From contig JADKAE010000028.1 of the NCBI GenBank assembly GCA_016715405.1, forward strand, positions 1-64,000: a stretch of 64,000 bases of DNA, written 5' to 3'. The translations under genes were made by a program, and so were the position numbers. The stretch comes from Saprospiraceae bacterium. Lineage in GTDB: Bacteria > Bacteroidota > Bacteroidia > Chitinophagales > Saprospiraceae. The notes under the pieces were generated by a model. That model was not told the origin of the DNA. It made no database searches and was given only the letters and a program-made list of their open reading frames with translations. Of this stretch, positions 39,262 to 48,997 are shown one piece after another (within the stretch, counting starts at the first letter, position 1; every line of letters starts with the position of its first letter).

Positions 39262-39363
39262 GTAACTGTTTAGTAGGGTTTAGTGCATTCGCAGTTTAGC
39301 GATTGGGTTTAGCTGTATGTTAAAAAAACTAAACCCTAACGCTAAACCCTACTAAACAGTTAC
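39262..39363. repeat. Large inverted repeat with 22-bp perfect arms
   Basis: The arm at 39262-39283 (GTAACTGTTTAGTAGGGTTT plus AG) is exactly complementary to 39342-39363. The 58-base interior contains a second, imperfect pair (GGGTTTAG near 39304 and CTAAACCC near 39329). It lies in the divergent spacer between the serine hydrolase (39228) and the MarR gene (39434). Confidence 0.92.
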
Positions 39364-39433
39364 AAATAATCTTTTAACAAATTTTTAATGACATATCATT
39401 GTTTGATATATCATAGAATAATACCTTTGCAAT

Positions 39434-39867
39434 ATGTTTCTCGAACAAACCATATTCTATCATATCGAACGCACGATCAAGCGCTACAGGCAGTTTGCGC
39501 AGGCGCGGCTCAACGAAGCGGGATTCGACATAACGGTCGACCAGTGGCTGGTACTCAACTCCATCCAAAAACACCCCGAATTCTCGCAGGCCGACATTGC
39601 CCAGCGCGTTTTCAAAGACCAGGCCTCGGTGGCCCGCATCACCGATTTGTTGGTAAAAAAAGGCTATCTGAGTCGCTCGGCTTCGACCAACGACCGCCGC
39701 AGGAATGAAGTAGCCGTCACTGCCGAAGGCCTATCGCTCATGCAGGCCGTCATGCCAACGGTAGAACAATACCGGCAGGCCGCTTTAAAGACTTGTCCGC
39801 CGAAGCCATTCACCAATTGCAGCTCACCCTCGACGTTATTTTTGATAATTGTAATTCACCCACTTAA
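39434..39867 (+). CDS. MarR-family transcription regulator, frameshifted at end
   Basis: A winged helix regulator of about 144 residues. The DNA-binding core is DQWLVLNSIQKHPEFSQADIA, DQASVARITDLLVKKGYL and the wing with DRRRNEVAVTAEG. Near 39785 the frame slips at GCTTTAAAG; the other frame gives DLSAEAIHQLQLTLDVIF, the usual dimerisation helix, and ends TAA 39865-39867. Genes of this family often control the neighbouring gene; the S41 peptidase starts 13 bases downstream. Confidence 0.85.
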
Positions 39868-39879
39868 ACGACTGTTATT

Positions 39880-41186
39880 ATGAAATCATACCTCATCCTG
39901 ATCATTGCGGCCCTGCTGTACGGGTATATGGCCCAAGCCCAGCCGCAGGTATCGCTTACCAAAGACGAGATACACGCTACCCTGCAAAAGCCGGCGAATT
40001 GTTGCAAAGCAAATACGTATTCCCCGACGTCGCCCTCAAGATGCAGCAAGCCCTGAAAACTGAGGCCGACAAGGGCAGCTTCGACAAAATCAAAGACCCC
40101 GGCGCACTGGCTGCCGAGGTGAACAAGGTATTGCAGGACATCTCCAAAGACAAACACCTGCGCTTCCGCTTTGCCCCCGGCTTTGCCCAGGAATTGCAAG
40201 CCCGGGCCGGCGAACCCGACGGCGCCGAGCCCGAACCTTCTCCGGAAGAATTGGAATGGCTCCAAAACAACAACTACGAATTTAAAGAAGTGAAAATTCT
40301 ACCCGGCAATGTCGGCTATATCAAATTCAACGGCTTCCTGCCCCACGACGGCGCCAAAGCAGCCGCCAGCGCGGCCCTCAATTTTGTGGCGAATACCGGC
40401 GCGGTGATTTTCGATATGCGCGAAAACGGCGGCGGCGACCCCGAACTGGTGGAATGGATTATGGGTTATTTTTATGAAAAACCGACCCTGATCAATACTT
40501 TTTACAACCGGATAGAAGATAAAACCACAGAATCGTGGACCGTCGCCGAAGTAAAAGGCCCCAGACTGCTCCAGACCGATGTGTATATCCTGACGAGCTC
40601 GTATACTTTCTCTTGCGCAGAAGAATTCAGCTACGATTTTCAGTGTCTCAAGCGCGGCAAAATCGTGGGCGAAGTCACGGGTGGGGGCGCACACCCCACG
40701 CAGCCTTTTGCCGTCGACGACAAGTTTATCATAGGTATTCCATACATGCGCGCCATCAACCCGGTCACCAAGACCAACTGGGAGGGCGTGGGTATCATTC
40801 CCGACGTCAAGTGCAGCGCCGCCGATGCCCTCAAAACCGCCCATGCCCAGGCGCTGAAAGACCGCGCTGCCCGCAGCGATAACCCCATGAGCAAAGCCGA
40901 CGCGGAGTGGGACATCGTCAGTCTGCCTTTGTTGTACGACAAAATCGACGTCAAAGCCGAACTGCTTAAAAGCTATGCCGGTCAATACGAAGACCGGAGC
41001 ATTAGTTTTGAAAACGGCAAACTATACTCCCAGCGCCCCAACGGTAGAAAATTCGAATTAAAACCCATCAGCGACACCTTGTTTGAAATCGACGAAGCCG
41101 CCCGCATTGAGTTTTTTGAGGGCGGGAAATACGCAATCACCCATTTTAAAGGCGAAGCCGATCTGAAGCAGCTTCGCACGAAATAA
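39880..41186 (+). CDS. S41-family peptidase, frameshifted near start
   Basis: A signal peptide (MKSYLILIIAALLYGYMAQAQ) leads into an S41 (tail-specific/C-terminal processing) peptidase, about 434 residues. The frame shifts near 39990 at CAAAAG (to LLQSKYVFPDVALKMQ). The catalytic region has VIFDMRENGGGDPELV, the nucleophile Ser in TSSYTFSCAEEF, and VGEVTGGGAHP. No PDZ domain is obvious, which fits the IRBP-like subgroup. It would act in the periplasm or outside. It is probably co-transcribed with the MarR gene. Confidence 0.87.
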
Positions 41187-41216
41187 CCCGACTGTGCTTT
41201 TTTATTATTTTTTTCA

Positions 41217-41304
41217 CCGCAGAGTTAAAAGAGTTTAACGCAGAGCTTCGCAGAGGCAGCATCACGTTCTGCGTAACTCCTTTCAACTCCTTTTAACTCT
41301 GCGG
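41217..41304. repeat. CCGCAGAGTTA inverted repeat, copy 1
   Basis: CCGCAGAGTTAAAAG (41217-41231) and its complement (41290-41304) form 15-bp perfect arms, with further repeated ACGCAGAG strings inside. Related sequences lie at 55308-55382 and 60265-60307. It sits after the S41 gene and could terminate transcription as a hairpin. Confidence 0.88.
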
Positions 41305-41396
41305 TAAAAAACTCCCCGTTTAGCAAAAAATCGCGCTTATCCTTGGCAAACACGCAAAAACAGCTATTTTGGCAGGTATAAAACCTAACCAAACCT

Positions 41397-43033
41397 ATGG
41401 CTGAGCGCAAACACCCTAAGGCACTACCCTTCCTGTTCCTCTCCGAAATGTGGGAACGCTTCGGTTTCTATCTCATGCTGGGCATTTTCTTTTTGTACAT
41501 GACTGACACCCAAAAGGGCGGCATGGCGATGGACAAAAAGCAGGCCTCTGATATTTTCGGCACCTTTATCGCTATGGTATACCTCACGCCGTTTGTGGGG
41601 GGATTGCTGGCCGACCGGATATTGGGTTATCGCCTGTCGATTACCATCGGCGGCATCCTCATGGGTATCGGCTATTGCGGATTGGCGCTGCCGGGCATGA
41701 CGGCCTTTTATGTGGCGCAGATATTCCTCATCATCGGCAACGGTTTTTTCAAACCCAACATCTCCACCCTACTCGGCAACGTATACAACGAAGACAAGTA
41801 CCGCTCGCTCAAAGACGCGGGGTACAACATCTTCTATATGGGTATCAACATCGGGGCATTTATATGCAACTTCTTTGCAGCCTACCTGCGCAATACCTTT
41901 AGCTGGGGCGCGGCGTTTACCGCTGCGGGCATCGGCATGTTCCTCGGCGTCATTATCTTCTGGCTCGGCAACAAGCACTACGCCCATGCCGACGTGCGCA
42001 AGCCTACCAAAGCAGAAGATATGCCCGTGGGCAAAATCCTGGGCGTGACCTTGCTACCGGCATTGATAGCCGGCTACATCGGCTGGATATTGCCGGGAGA
42101 CATTTTCGGCAGCGACAGCACCGACGCCTTTATCCTCGGCGCCTTGCCCGTGGCGGGTTACTACGTGTCGATACTGGTGCGCTCCAGTGCGGAAGACCGC
42201 AAGCCGCTGGCGGCCCTGCTCGCCGTCTTTGCCGTAGCTATCGTCTTCTGGGCCATCTTCAAACAAAACGGCACTGCGCTCACCACCTGGGCGGAGAGCT
42301 ACACCGACCGCGAAATCCCGGAGATGCTGGTCGCACCGGCTAAAACCCTGGGCATGGTACAGGAAGTGACCGTCGTCAAAGACTCCGTGCCGCTCACCGA
42401 CGAGCAATTCCGCGTGAGCCGCGACGCCGACGACAAAGTGGTCAAAGTATACGACTATCCGCTTTACCTCAAAAACATACCTAAAGACGAATGGCCGCCC
42501 GAAGGCCAATCCATCAAATTGATATCCACCGAGTTATTCCAATCGGTCAACCCGCTATGGGTAGTCACGCTGACCTTCCCGGTGATCTGGTTTTTTGCCT
42601 TTTTGCGGCGAAAAAACCGGGAGCCCACCACCCCCTGGAAGATTTTCTTCGGTCTGTTTATCACCGCATTGTCTACATTGGTAATGGTTGCGGCGGTTTA
42701 CGCCGGCCACAACGGCGCCGACAAAAGCGCCATGTGGTGGCTGATAGGCAGTTACGGCGTAATCACCGTGGGAGAACTATGTCTGAGTCCGATGGCGCTA
42801 TCGCTGGTCTCCAAGCTGGCCCCTGCCCGCCTCACCGGCCTCATGATGGGCGGCTGGTTTTTGTCGACTTCCATCGGCAACAAAATGAGCGGGGTATTGG
42901 CCAGTTGTGGGACGGCTACGAAAACAAAGCCAATTTCTTCCTGGTCAACTTTGCACTGGCGTTAACTACTTCTTTTATCATTTTCCTGATGGTAAAATGG
43001 TTGAACAGGATTATGAAGGAACACGGCGTGTGA
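41397..43033 (+). CDS. POT-family proton-coupled oligopeptide transporter, frameshifted
   Basis: An inner-membrane peptide symporter of the POT/PTR2 group, about 545 residues. Characteristic parts are FLSEMWERFGFYLML, the ExxER-like motif within it, GGLLADRILGYR and GYNIFYMGINIGAF (PTR2 signature). The frame slips near 42905 at CAGTTG (one T short), after which GYENKANFFLVNFAL and LMVKWLNRIMKEHGV complete the last helix. The TGA stop overlaps the GTG start of the following regulator (GTGTGA), suggesting one operon. Confidence 0.9.
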
Positions 43034-44367
43034 AAAAGGTATTAATAATTGACGACGAAGAAAAATTGAGAACCCTGCTGGCCAGGATTGTCAGCCTGGA
43101 GGGTTTTGAAGTATGGCAGGCTGCCGACTGCAAATCGGCTTTAAAAAAGCTGGAGCAATCGGAGGCGGACGTCGTATTGTGCGACGTAAAACTCCCCGAT
43201 GGCAACGGGGTTGAGCTGACCAAAGCAATCAAAACCCTCTATCCGCTTACAGAAATCATCGTACTTACCGCTTACGGCAATATACCCGATGGCGTGTTGG
43301 CCATAAAAAACGGCGCGTTTGATTACATCACCAAAGGCGACGACAACAACAGGATTATTCCCCTGCTTCACCGCGCCATCGAAAAAGCTGAGTTGGCCAG
43401 GCGAGTATCACATCTTGAATCGCAACTGGCTGATAAACAATCTTTTGACACCATTATCGGCCATTCCAAATCATTGCTTGAAGCCATAGAATTGGCCAAA
43501 AAAGTAGCCGTGACCGATACATCCGTTTTGCTTACCGGCGAAACAGGTACCGGGAAAGAGGTATTTGCCCGGGCCATACACCTGGCCAGCCCGCGGAGCA
43601 ACAAGCACTTTGTGGCCGTCAACTGTTCGGCTTTCAGCAAAGAGCTCATGGAAAGCGAATTATTCGGGCACAAAGCCGGCGCCTTTACCGGCGCCACCCG
43701 AGATAAAAAAGGCTTGTTTGAAGAAGCCCACAACGGCACTATATTTTTAGATGAAATAGGAGAAATGGCCCCGGAATTACAAGCCAAACTACTGAGGGTG
43801 CTGGAAAGCGTGGAGTTTCACAAAGTGGGCGACAGCAAAACCACGGAAGTTAACGTCAGGGTTATTGCCGCAACCAACCGCGATTTGGAAAAAGAAATAG
43901 AATCGGGACATTTCAGACAAGACCTATTTTATCGACTGTCGGTATTTCAAATAAAACTCCCTCCTTTACGCGAAAGAGTTGCCGATATTGAGCCTTTGAC
44001 TTTATATTTTATGCAATATTTTTCAAAAAAAATAAATAAAAAAATCACTTCGCTCTCCGTTGAATTTGTAGAAGCGCTTAAACGACATAATTTTCCGGGA
44101 AATATCCGCGAATTAAAAAATATAATGGAGCGCAGTATTATTCTTGCCGACGGGGAAACACTTAGCCTTCAAAATCTACCGGTTGAATTGCAATTCCCTT
44201 TTCAGGAAGGTAAAACGTATTCCACTTTTGATTTAGCCGGTATGGAAAAAATGCATATTCAAAAAGTAATGAATTACACCAACGGCAATAAAACCGAAGC
44301 CGCCCGCCTTTTAAATATTGCGCTTACTACGCTATACCGGAAACTGGACGAATACCAGATCAGGTAA
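43030..44367 (+). CDS. NtrC-type sigma-54-dependent response regulator
   Basis: A 445-residue activator: REC domain (phospho-acceptor Asp in LCDVKLPDGNG), AAA+ domain with Walker A GETGTGKE, the sigma-54 contact loop GAFTGA, Walker B FLDEIGEM, and a Fis-type helix-turn-helix (EAARLLNIALTTLYRKL). It would drive sigma-54 promoters, most likely the kdp operon directly downstream, where such a promoter is visible. Start is the GTG at 43030, overlapping the transporter stop; the sequence after it (KKVLIIDDEE) is the exact start of a REC domain. It replaces KdpE, which is absent here. Confidence 0.93.
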   Translation: MKKVLIIDDEEKLRTLLARIVSLEGFEVWQAADCKSALKKLEQSEADVVLCDVKLPDGNGVELTKAIKTLYPLTEIIVLTAYGNIPDGVLAIKNGAFDYITKGDDNNRIIPLLHRAIEKAELARRVSHLESQLADKQSFDTIIGHSKSLLEAIELAKKVAVTDTSVLLTGETGTGKEVFARAIHLASPRSNKHFVAVNCSAFSKELMESELFGHKAGAFTGATRDKKGLFEEAHNGTIFLDEIGEMAPELQAKLLRVLESVEFHKVGDSKTTEVNVRVIAATNRDLEKEIESGHFRQDLFYRLSVFQIKLPPLRERVADIEPLTLYFMQYFSKKINKKITSLSVEFVEALKRHNFPGNIRELKNIMERSIILADGETLSLQNLPVELQFPFQEGKTYSTFDLAGMEKMHIQKVMNYTNGNKTEAARLLNIALTTLYRKLDEYQIR

Positions 44368-44386
44368 CCCTATCAAAACGATAGGG
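44368..44386 (+). terminator. Hairpin directly after the regulator stop
   Basis: CCCTATC and GATAGGG pair around AAAAC, starting at the base after TAA. No T-run follows, so termination would be partial at best. It separates the regulator from the kdp promoter region. Confidence 0.45.
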
Positions 44387-44420
44387 GGCATGCTTTCATA
44401 ATGATAGTGTAAAACTCCCC

Positions 44421-44435
44421 TCAAGTCGGGCTTGA
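44421..44435. promoter_or_regulatory. Possible activator site upstream of kdp
   Basis: TCAAG and CTTGA form an inverted repeat around TCGGG, 38 bases before the sigma-54-like promoter. Position and symmetry fit a binding site for a Fis-type activator, but the arms are short. Confidence 0.3.
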
Positions 44436-44472
44436 CGTTATTTGGCGCGGCTCTCAGCCTCCTGTGCCAAAC

Positions 44473-44487
44473 TGGAACGGTAGTTGA
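44473..44487 (+). promoter_or_regulatory. Sigma-54-type promoter of the kdp operon
   Basis: TGGAACGGTAGTTGA matches the -24/-12 consensus TGGCACG-N4-TTGC at all but two positions, with exact spacing. Transcription would start near 44499, before the ATG at 44513. The gene just upstream encodes a sigma-54 activator. Confidence 0.65.
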
Positions 44488-44512
44488 ACTATTCGTTTTG
44501 AACAAAAACAAA

Positions 44513-44611
44513 ATGGATATGACAACCGCAATCCTCCTTACAGTAAGCTTAATGTGCTTTCTGTTTTTTTTCCGCTCCATTTTCTGGTTTGCAAAAAACT
44601 TACACAGATGA
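44513..44611 (+). CDS. 32-residue membrane peptide at head of kdp operon
   Basis: ATG at 44513 opens MDMTTAILLTVSLMCFLFFF, continuing RSIFWFAKNLHR, then TGA 44609-44611. It is one strongly hydrophobic helix with a basic end. The stop overlaps the kdpF start in an ATGA arrangement, a sign of coupled translation, and the ORF begins just after the sigma-54-like promoter. It may be an extra small subunit or regulator of the pump. I know of no named family. Confidence 0.6.
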   Translation: MDMTTAILLTVSLMCFLFFFRSIFWFAKNLHR

Positions 44612-44685
44612 GTGCATTATTCGTCCTGGCCATAGTCGTATTCGGCTATATGTGCTACGTATTGGTTAGACCCGAAAAATTTTAA
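44608..44685 (+). CDS. kdpF: KdpF-like small subunit
   Basis: A 25-residue membrane peptide, MSALFVLAIVVFGYMCYVLV then RPEKF. The order small helix, then (L)xRPExF, then kdpA is typical of KdpF, which stabilises the KdpABC complex. ATG lies inside the overlap with the preceding 32-residue ORF, and kdpA begins 14 bases later. Confidence 0.85.
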   Translation: MSALFVLAIVVFGYMCYVLVRPEKF

Positions 44686-44699
44686 TAAAACCTCTCAAG

Positions 44700-46398
44700 A
44701 TGTACACAGAAATATTAGGGTTGGTCCTGATGTATGGGCTGGTCATATTATTGGCGATACCGTTAGGACGCTACATCGGAAAAGTATTCAGCTACGAGTC
44801 CACCTGGCTCGATCGCATTTTCGATCCGCTCGACCGTCTGATTTTTCGATTAAGCGGGGTCGACGCAAAAAAAGAAATGACCTGGCAGCAACATTTGGTA
44901 GCGATGCTGGTCATCAATTGCTGTTGGTTAGTTATTTCCCTATTTGTACTCACCAACATGGCCTGGCTGCCGCTTAACCCCGATGGGAATCCCTCTATGT
45001 CGGGTGATTTGGCGTTCAATACGGCGGTGAGTTTTGTCACCAACACCAACCTGCAGCACTATTCGGGAGAAACCGGATTATCGTATTTAGGGCAATTGAC
45101 CTTAATGTTATGGCAATTTATCAGTGCAGCTACGGGTATCGCTGTTTGTGCGGTTGTTTTTATGGCGATGAAAGAAAAAACAACTGACAAACTCGGCAAT
45201 TTCTACAGCTTTTTTGTCAGAAGCGCTACGCGAATCTTACTTCCGCTTGCTTTTATCGTAGCCGCATTGCTTGTTTTCAACGGCGTGCCGATGACATTTG
45301 AAGGAAAAGCTGATATGATCACCCTCCAGGGCGATTCGGTGCAGGTAAGTCGTGGCCCTGTGGCCGCGTTTGTAGCCATCAAACAGTTGGGCACCAACGG
45401 CGGCGGTTTTTTTGGGGTCAACTCCGCGCATCCGCTCGAAAATCCCAATTATTTCACCAATATCGTGGAAACCTGTAGCATCTTCCTGATCCCTATTGCC
45501 ATGATATTCGCCTTCGGCTACGTGCTCAAAAGGCGGAAACTCGCCTTGATCATATTTGGGATAATGACCCTGGGTTTTTTGCTGTTGCTTATTCCATCTG
45601 TGATCAGTGAAATAAACGGCAACCCCGCTATCTCACAGATGGGTATCGGGCAGAAGGCGGGCAGCATGGAGGGAAAAGAAGTCCGCTTTGGGGCAGCCGC
45701 ATCGGCTTACTGGGCCATCAACACCACCTGTACCAGCAATGGTTCTGTCAACGCCATGCACGATAGCATGACGCCGCTCACCGGCATGTTTGCCCTACTC
45801 GGCATGATGGTCAACAGCTTTTACGGCGGTGTGGGGGTAGGTTTTTTAAACTTCTACATTTTCATCATCCTCGCGGTATTCATCAGTGGATTGATGGTAG
45901 GCAGGACGCCTGAATTCCTGGGAAAAAATAGAAGCCGGCGAAATGAAAATCGCCATGATCATTGCCTTGCTGCACCCCTTGCTCATCCTGGCCGGCACGG
46001 CCTTGTCGAGTTATCTGTATGCCGGAAACCCAACCCTATACGCGGGATGGCTGGCCAATCCCGGATATCACGGTTTCAGCGAAATGCTTTACGAGTTCAC
46101 TTCGGCTTCTGCCAACAACGGCAGTGGATTTGAAGGGTTGGGCGACAATACGCCGTTTTGGAATATAGCCTGCGGACTGGTCATGTTATTTGCCCGGTAT
46201 CTGCCTATCATCGGCCCTGTAGCCATTGCAGGTCATCTGGCAAGCAAAAAATACATACCGGAAGGCGCGGGTACGCTTCAAACTGACACGCCCACTTTTG
46301 GGATCATGGTATTTGCCGTTATCGCCATAGTAGCCGCCCTTGCCTTTTTCCCTGCACTAACGCTTGGCCCGTTGGCCGAATATTTTTCTATTTATTAA
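44700..46398 (+). CDS. kdpA: Potassium-transporting ATPase subunit A, frameshifted
   Basis: The K+-binding membrane subunit of the high-affinity Kdp pump, about 565 residues. All four pore-loop regions are visible: NTNLQHYSGE, TNGGGFFGVNSAHP, NTTCTSNGSVNAMHDS and TSASANNGSGFEGL. The frame shifts near 45928 at GGGAAAAAATAG, where one base in the A-run explains the break; reading resumes with IEAGEMKIAMIIALLHPL. Since the two parts fit without loss, this is probably a sequencing error rather than a dead gene. Confidence 0.94.
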
Positions 46399-46410
46399 TT
46401 CGATACGACG

Positions 46411-48430
46411 ATGAAATCCAAACATAATAAATCACTTTTCCAAAGGGATTTGGTCACACAAGCGCTCCGGCAATCTTTCGTCAAACTCGATCCCCGGAAG
46501 ATGTTTCGCAATCCGGTCATGTTTACCGTTGAAATCGGCACAGCCGTGATGTTAGTAGTAAGCATATGGGTAGCAAGCGGAGAAAAATCGCAAGGCAGCT
46601 TAGCTTATAATTTTGTCATTTTTTTCCTGCTTTTGCTCACCTTATTGTTTGCCAATTTTGCCGAAGCCATTGCCGAAGCCAGGGGCAAAGCGCAAGCCGA
46701 TTCGCTTCGCAAGACGCGAGAGGAAACGCCCGCCAGGCTGGAAAACGGTACGCTGGTTAGTTCCAGTATCTTAAAAAAAGGCGATATTTTTATTTGTGAA
46801 ACCGGGGATGTTATACCCAGTGACGGCGAAATCATTGAAGGTTTAGCCACCATCGACGAAAGCACCATCACCGGCGAAAGCGCGCCGGTGATCCGGGAAG
46901 CCGGCGGCGACAAAAGTGCCGTGACCGGGGGCACCAAAGTACTGAGTGATAAAATAAAAGTACTCGTAACCACCCAGCCTGGCGAGAGTTTTCTGGATAA
47001 AATGATTGCCCTGGTGGAAGGCGCCAACCGGCAAAAAACGCCCAACGAAATAGCATTGACCATTTTGCTGGCGGGGTTTACGCTTGTATTTATTATAGTA
47101 ACCGTAACCTTAAAGCCTTTTGCCGATTATGCCAACGCTCCCATCACCATTGCGGCGTTTATCTCTTTTTGTGTGTTTAATACCCACTACAATCGGCGGG
47201 TTGTTGTCGGCAATAGGTATCGCGGGCATGGACAGGGCCTTGCGGGCAAACATCATCGCCAAGTCGGGCAAAGCGGTAGAAACCGCCGGCGACATAGATG
47301 TATTGCTGCTCGATAAAACGGGTACGATAACCATTGGAAACCGGAAGGCCACCCATTTTTACCCGGCCGACGGCATCGATGAAAATTATTTTATCACTTG
47401 CGCCGTATTGAGTTCAATGGCAGATGATACCCCGGAAGGAAAATCGATCATCGAACTGGCGGGCGTTGATCCATCTACTTTTCAGGTGCAAAACCCCATT
47501 TTCATCAAATTTACCGCCGAAACCCGCAGTTCGGGCATTGATTTTGACGGCCGGCGCATACGCAAAGGCGCCAGCGACGCCATAGCGCTTTTGGCAAATA
47601 ATGCCGGCAACCAAATCCCCGCCGACACCGCGCAGAAGGTACAATTCATCTCCAGCAATGGAGGTACGCCGCTCGTTGTAGCAGAAAACGACAAAATAAT
47701 CGGAGTAATCGAGTTGCAGGATATCATCAAACCCAACATCCACGAGCGCTTTGAAAGATTGCGCAAAATGGGGGTAAAAACCGTGATGGTGACGGGCGAT
47801 AATCCGCTCACGGCCAAATACATCGCCGAAAAAGCCGGCGTAGACGACTACATCGCCGAAGCCAAACCGGAAGACAAGCTGGATTATATCCGCAAAGAAC
47901 AGCAGACCGGCAAATTGGTAGCCATGATGGGCGACGGCACCAATGATGCGCCTGCGCTGGCTCAAGCCGATGTAGGCGTGGCTATGAATAGCGGCACCCA
48001 GGCAGCCAAAGAGGCGGGCAACATGGTAGACCTCGACAATGACCCCACCAAGTTGATCGAAATCGTAGAAATCGGCAAACAATTGCTGATGACGAGGGGC
48101 ACGCTGACCACGTTCAGCATCGCCAACGATGTAGCCAAGTATTTTGCCATTATTCCCGCTTTGTTTATTACCGCCATCCCGTCTTTGCAGGCGTTGAATA
48201 TTATGAATCTGCACAGTCCTGAAAGCGCGATTCTTTCTGCCGTGATATTTAACGCCCTCATTATTCCGCTGCTCATACCGCTGGCGCTCCGGGGGGTGGC
48301 GTACAAACCGATAGGGGCAAGCGCCCTGTTGCGTCGCAACCTGTTAATTTACGGACTTGGCGGCGTGATTGTGCCTTTTGTGGGGATTAAGCTTATTGAT
48401 ATATTAGTTTTTTTTTATTTTAAATTGTAA
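46411..48430 (+). CDS. kdpB: Potassium-transporting ATPase subunit B, frameshifted
   Basis: The ATP-hydrolysing P-type subunit of the Kdp complex, about 673 residues. Actuator motif is TIDESTITGESAPV, phosphorylation site LLLDKTGTITIGNR, and hinge motif MMGDGTNDAPALAQADVGVAMN. The frame slips near 47170 at CTCTTTTTGTG; it resumes with LIPTTIGGLLSAIGIAGMDR, a kdpB hallmark. It begins 12 bases after kdpA. Confidence 0.95.
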
Positions 48431-48433
48431 CTA

Positions 48434-48967
48434 ATGAAAACGCATTTTCTTCCAGCTATCAAGCTGACCATACTTTGTGCCATTTTATTTTCCGGCATTT
48501 ACACCTGTGCTATATGGGGCATTGCTCAACTAAGCCCTCAACACGGCAAAGGAGAAATTATTGAGATCGGGCAGGCATTTACTTCCGATCGTTATTTCTG
48601 GTCGAGGCCTTCGGCAGTGGGACACAATGCGGCGGGATCGGCGGGAAGTAACAAAGGGCCTTCCAATCCGGAATACCTGGCGGAAGTACAGGCCCGGATT
48701 GATACCTTCTTGGCCCATCACCCGGGCGTATCCAAAAGCGAAATCCCTGCCGACCTGGTAACGGCCGGCGGCAGCGGCCTGGATCCGCATATTTCGGTGG
48801 AGGCAGCCCGCGTTCAAGTAGGCAGAGTAGCCAGGGTAAGGCAACTGCCGGAAGACCGGGTAGCCGGTATCGTACAACAACACACGGAAGGGCCTTTAGT
48901 CGGGCTGTTTGGGCCGTCCAGAGTTAACGTCCTGAAACTAAACCTTGCGCTTGACGAAATCAAATAA
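48434..48967 (+). CDS. kdpC: Potassium-transporting ATPase subunit C
   Basis: A 177-residue subunit with one N-terminal membrane helix (LTILCAILFSGIYTCAIWGIA) and a periplasmic domain. Hallmarks are FTSDRYFWSRPSA, GSNKGPSNPEYL, LVTAGGSGLDPHIS and VNVLKLNLAL. It is intact and starts three bases after the kdpB stop. Confidence 0.96.
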   Translation: MKTHFLPAIKLTILCAILFSGIYTCAIWGIAQLSPQHGKGEIIEIGQAFTSDRYFWSRPSAVGHNAAGSAGSNKGPSNPEYLAEVQARIDTFLAHHPGVSKSEIPADLVTAGGSGLDPHISVEAARVQVGRVARVRQLPEDRVAGIVQQHTEGPLVGLFGPSRVNVLKLNLALDEIK

Positions 48968-48997
48968 TGGGTACTGCATGACCCTCAATTTATTTTA

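Noticed and set aside
44436..44458. TGGCGCGG...CAGC as the sigma-54 promoter
   Set aside because: The GG and GC are one base too far apart; the site at 44473 has correct spacing.
44700..48430. Programmed frameshifting in kdpA and kdpB
   Set aside because: Breaks occur in many unrelated genes at plain homopolymers without shared slippery site plus pseudoknot; sequencing indels are simpler.
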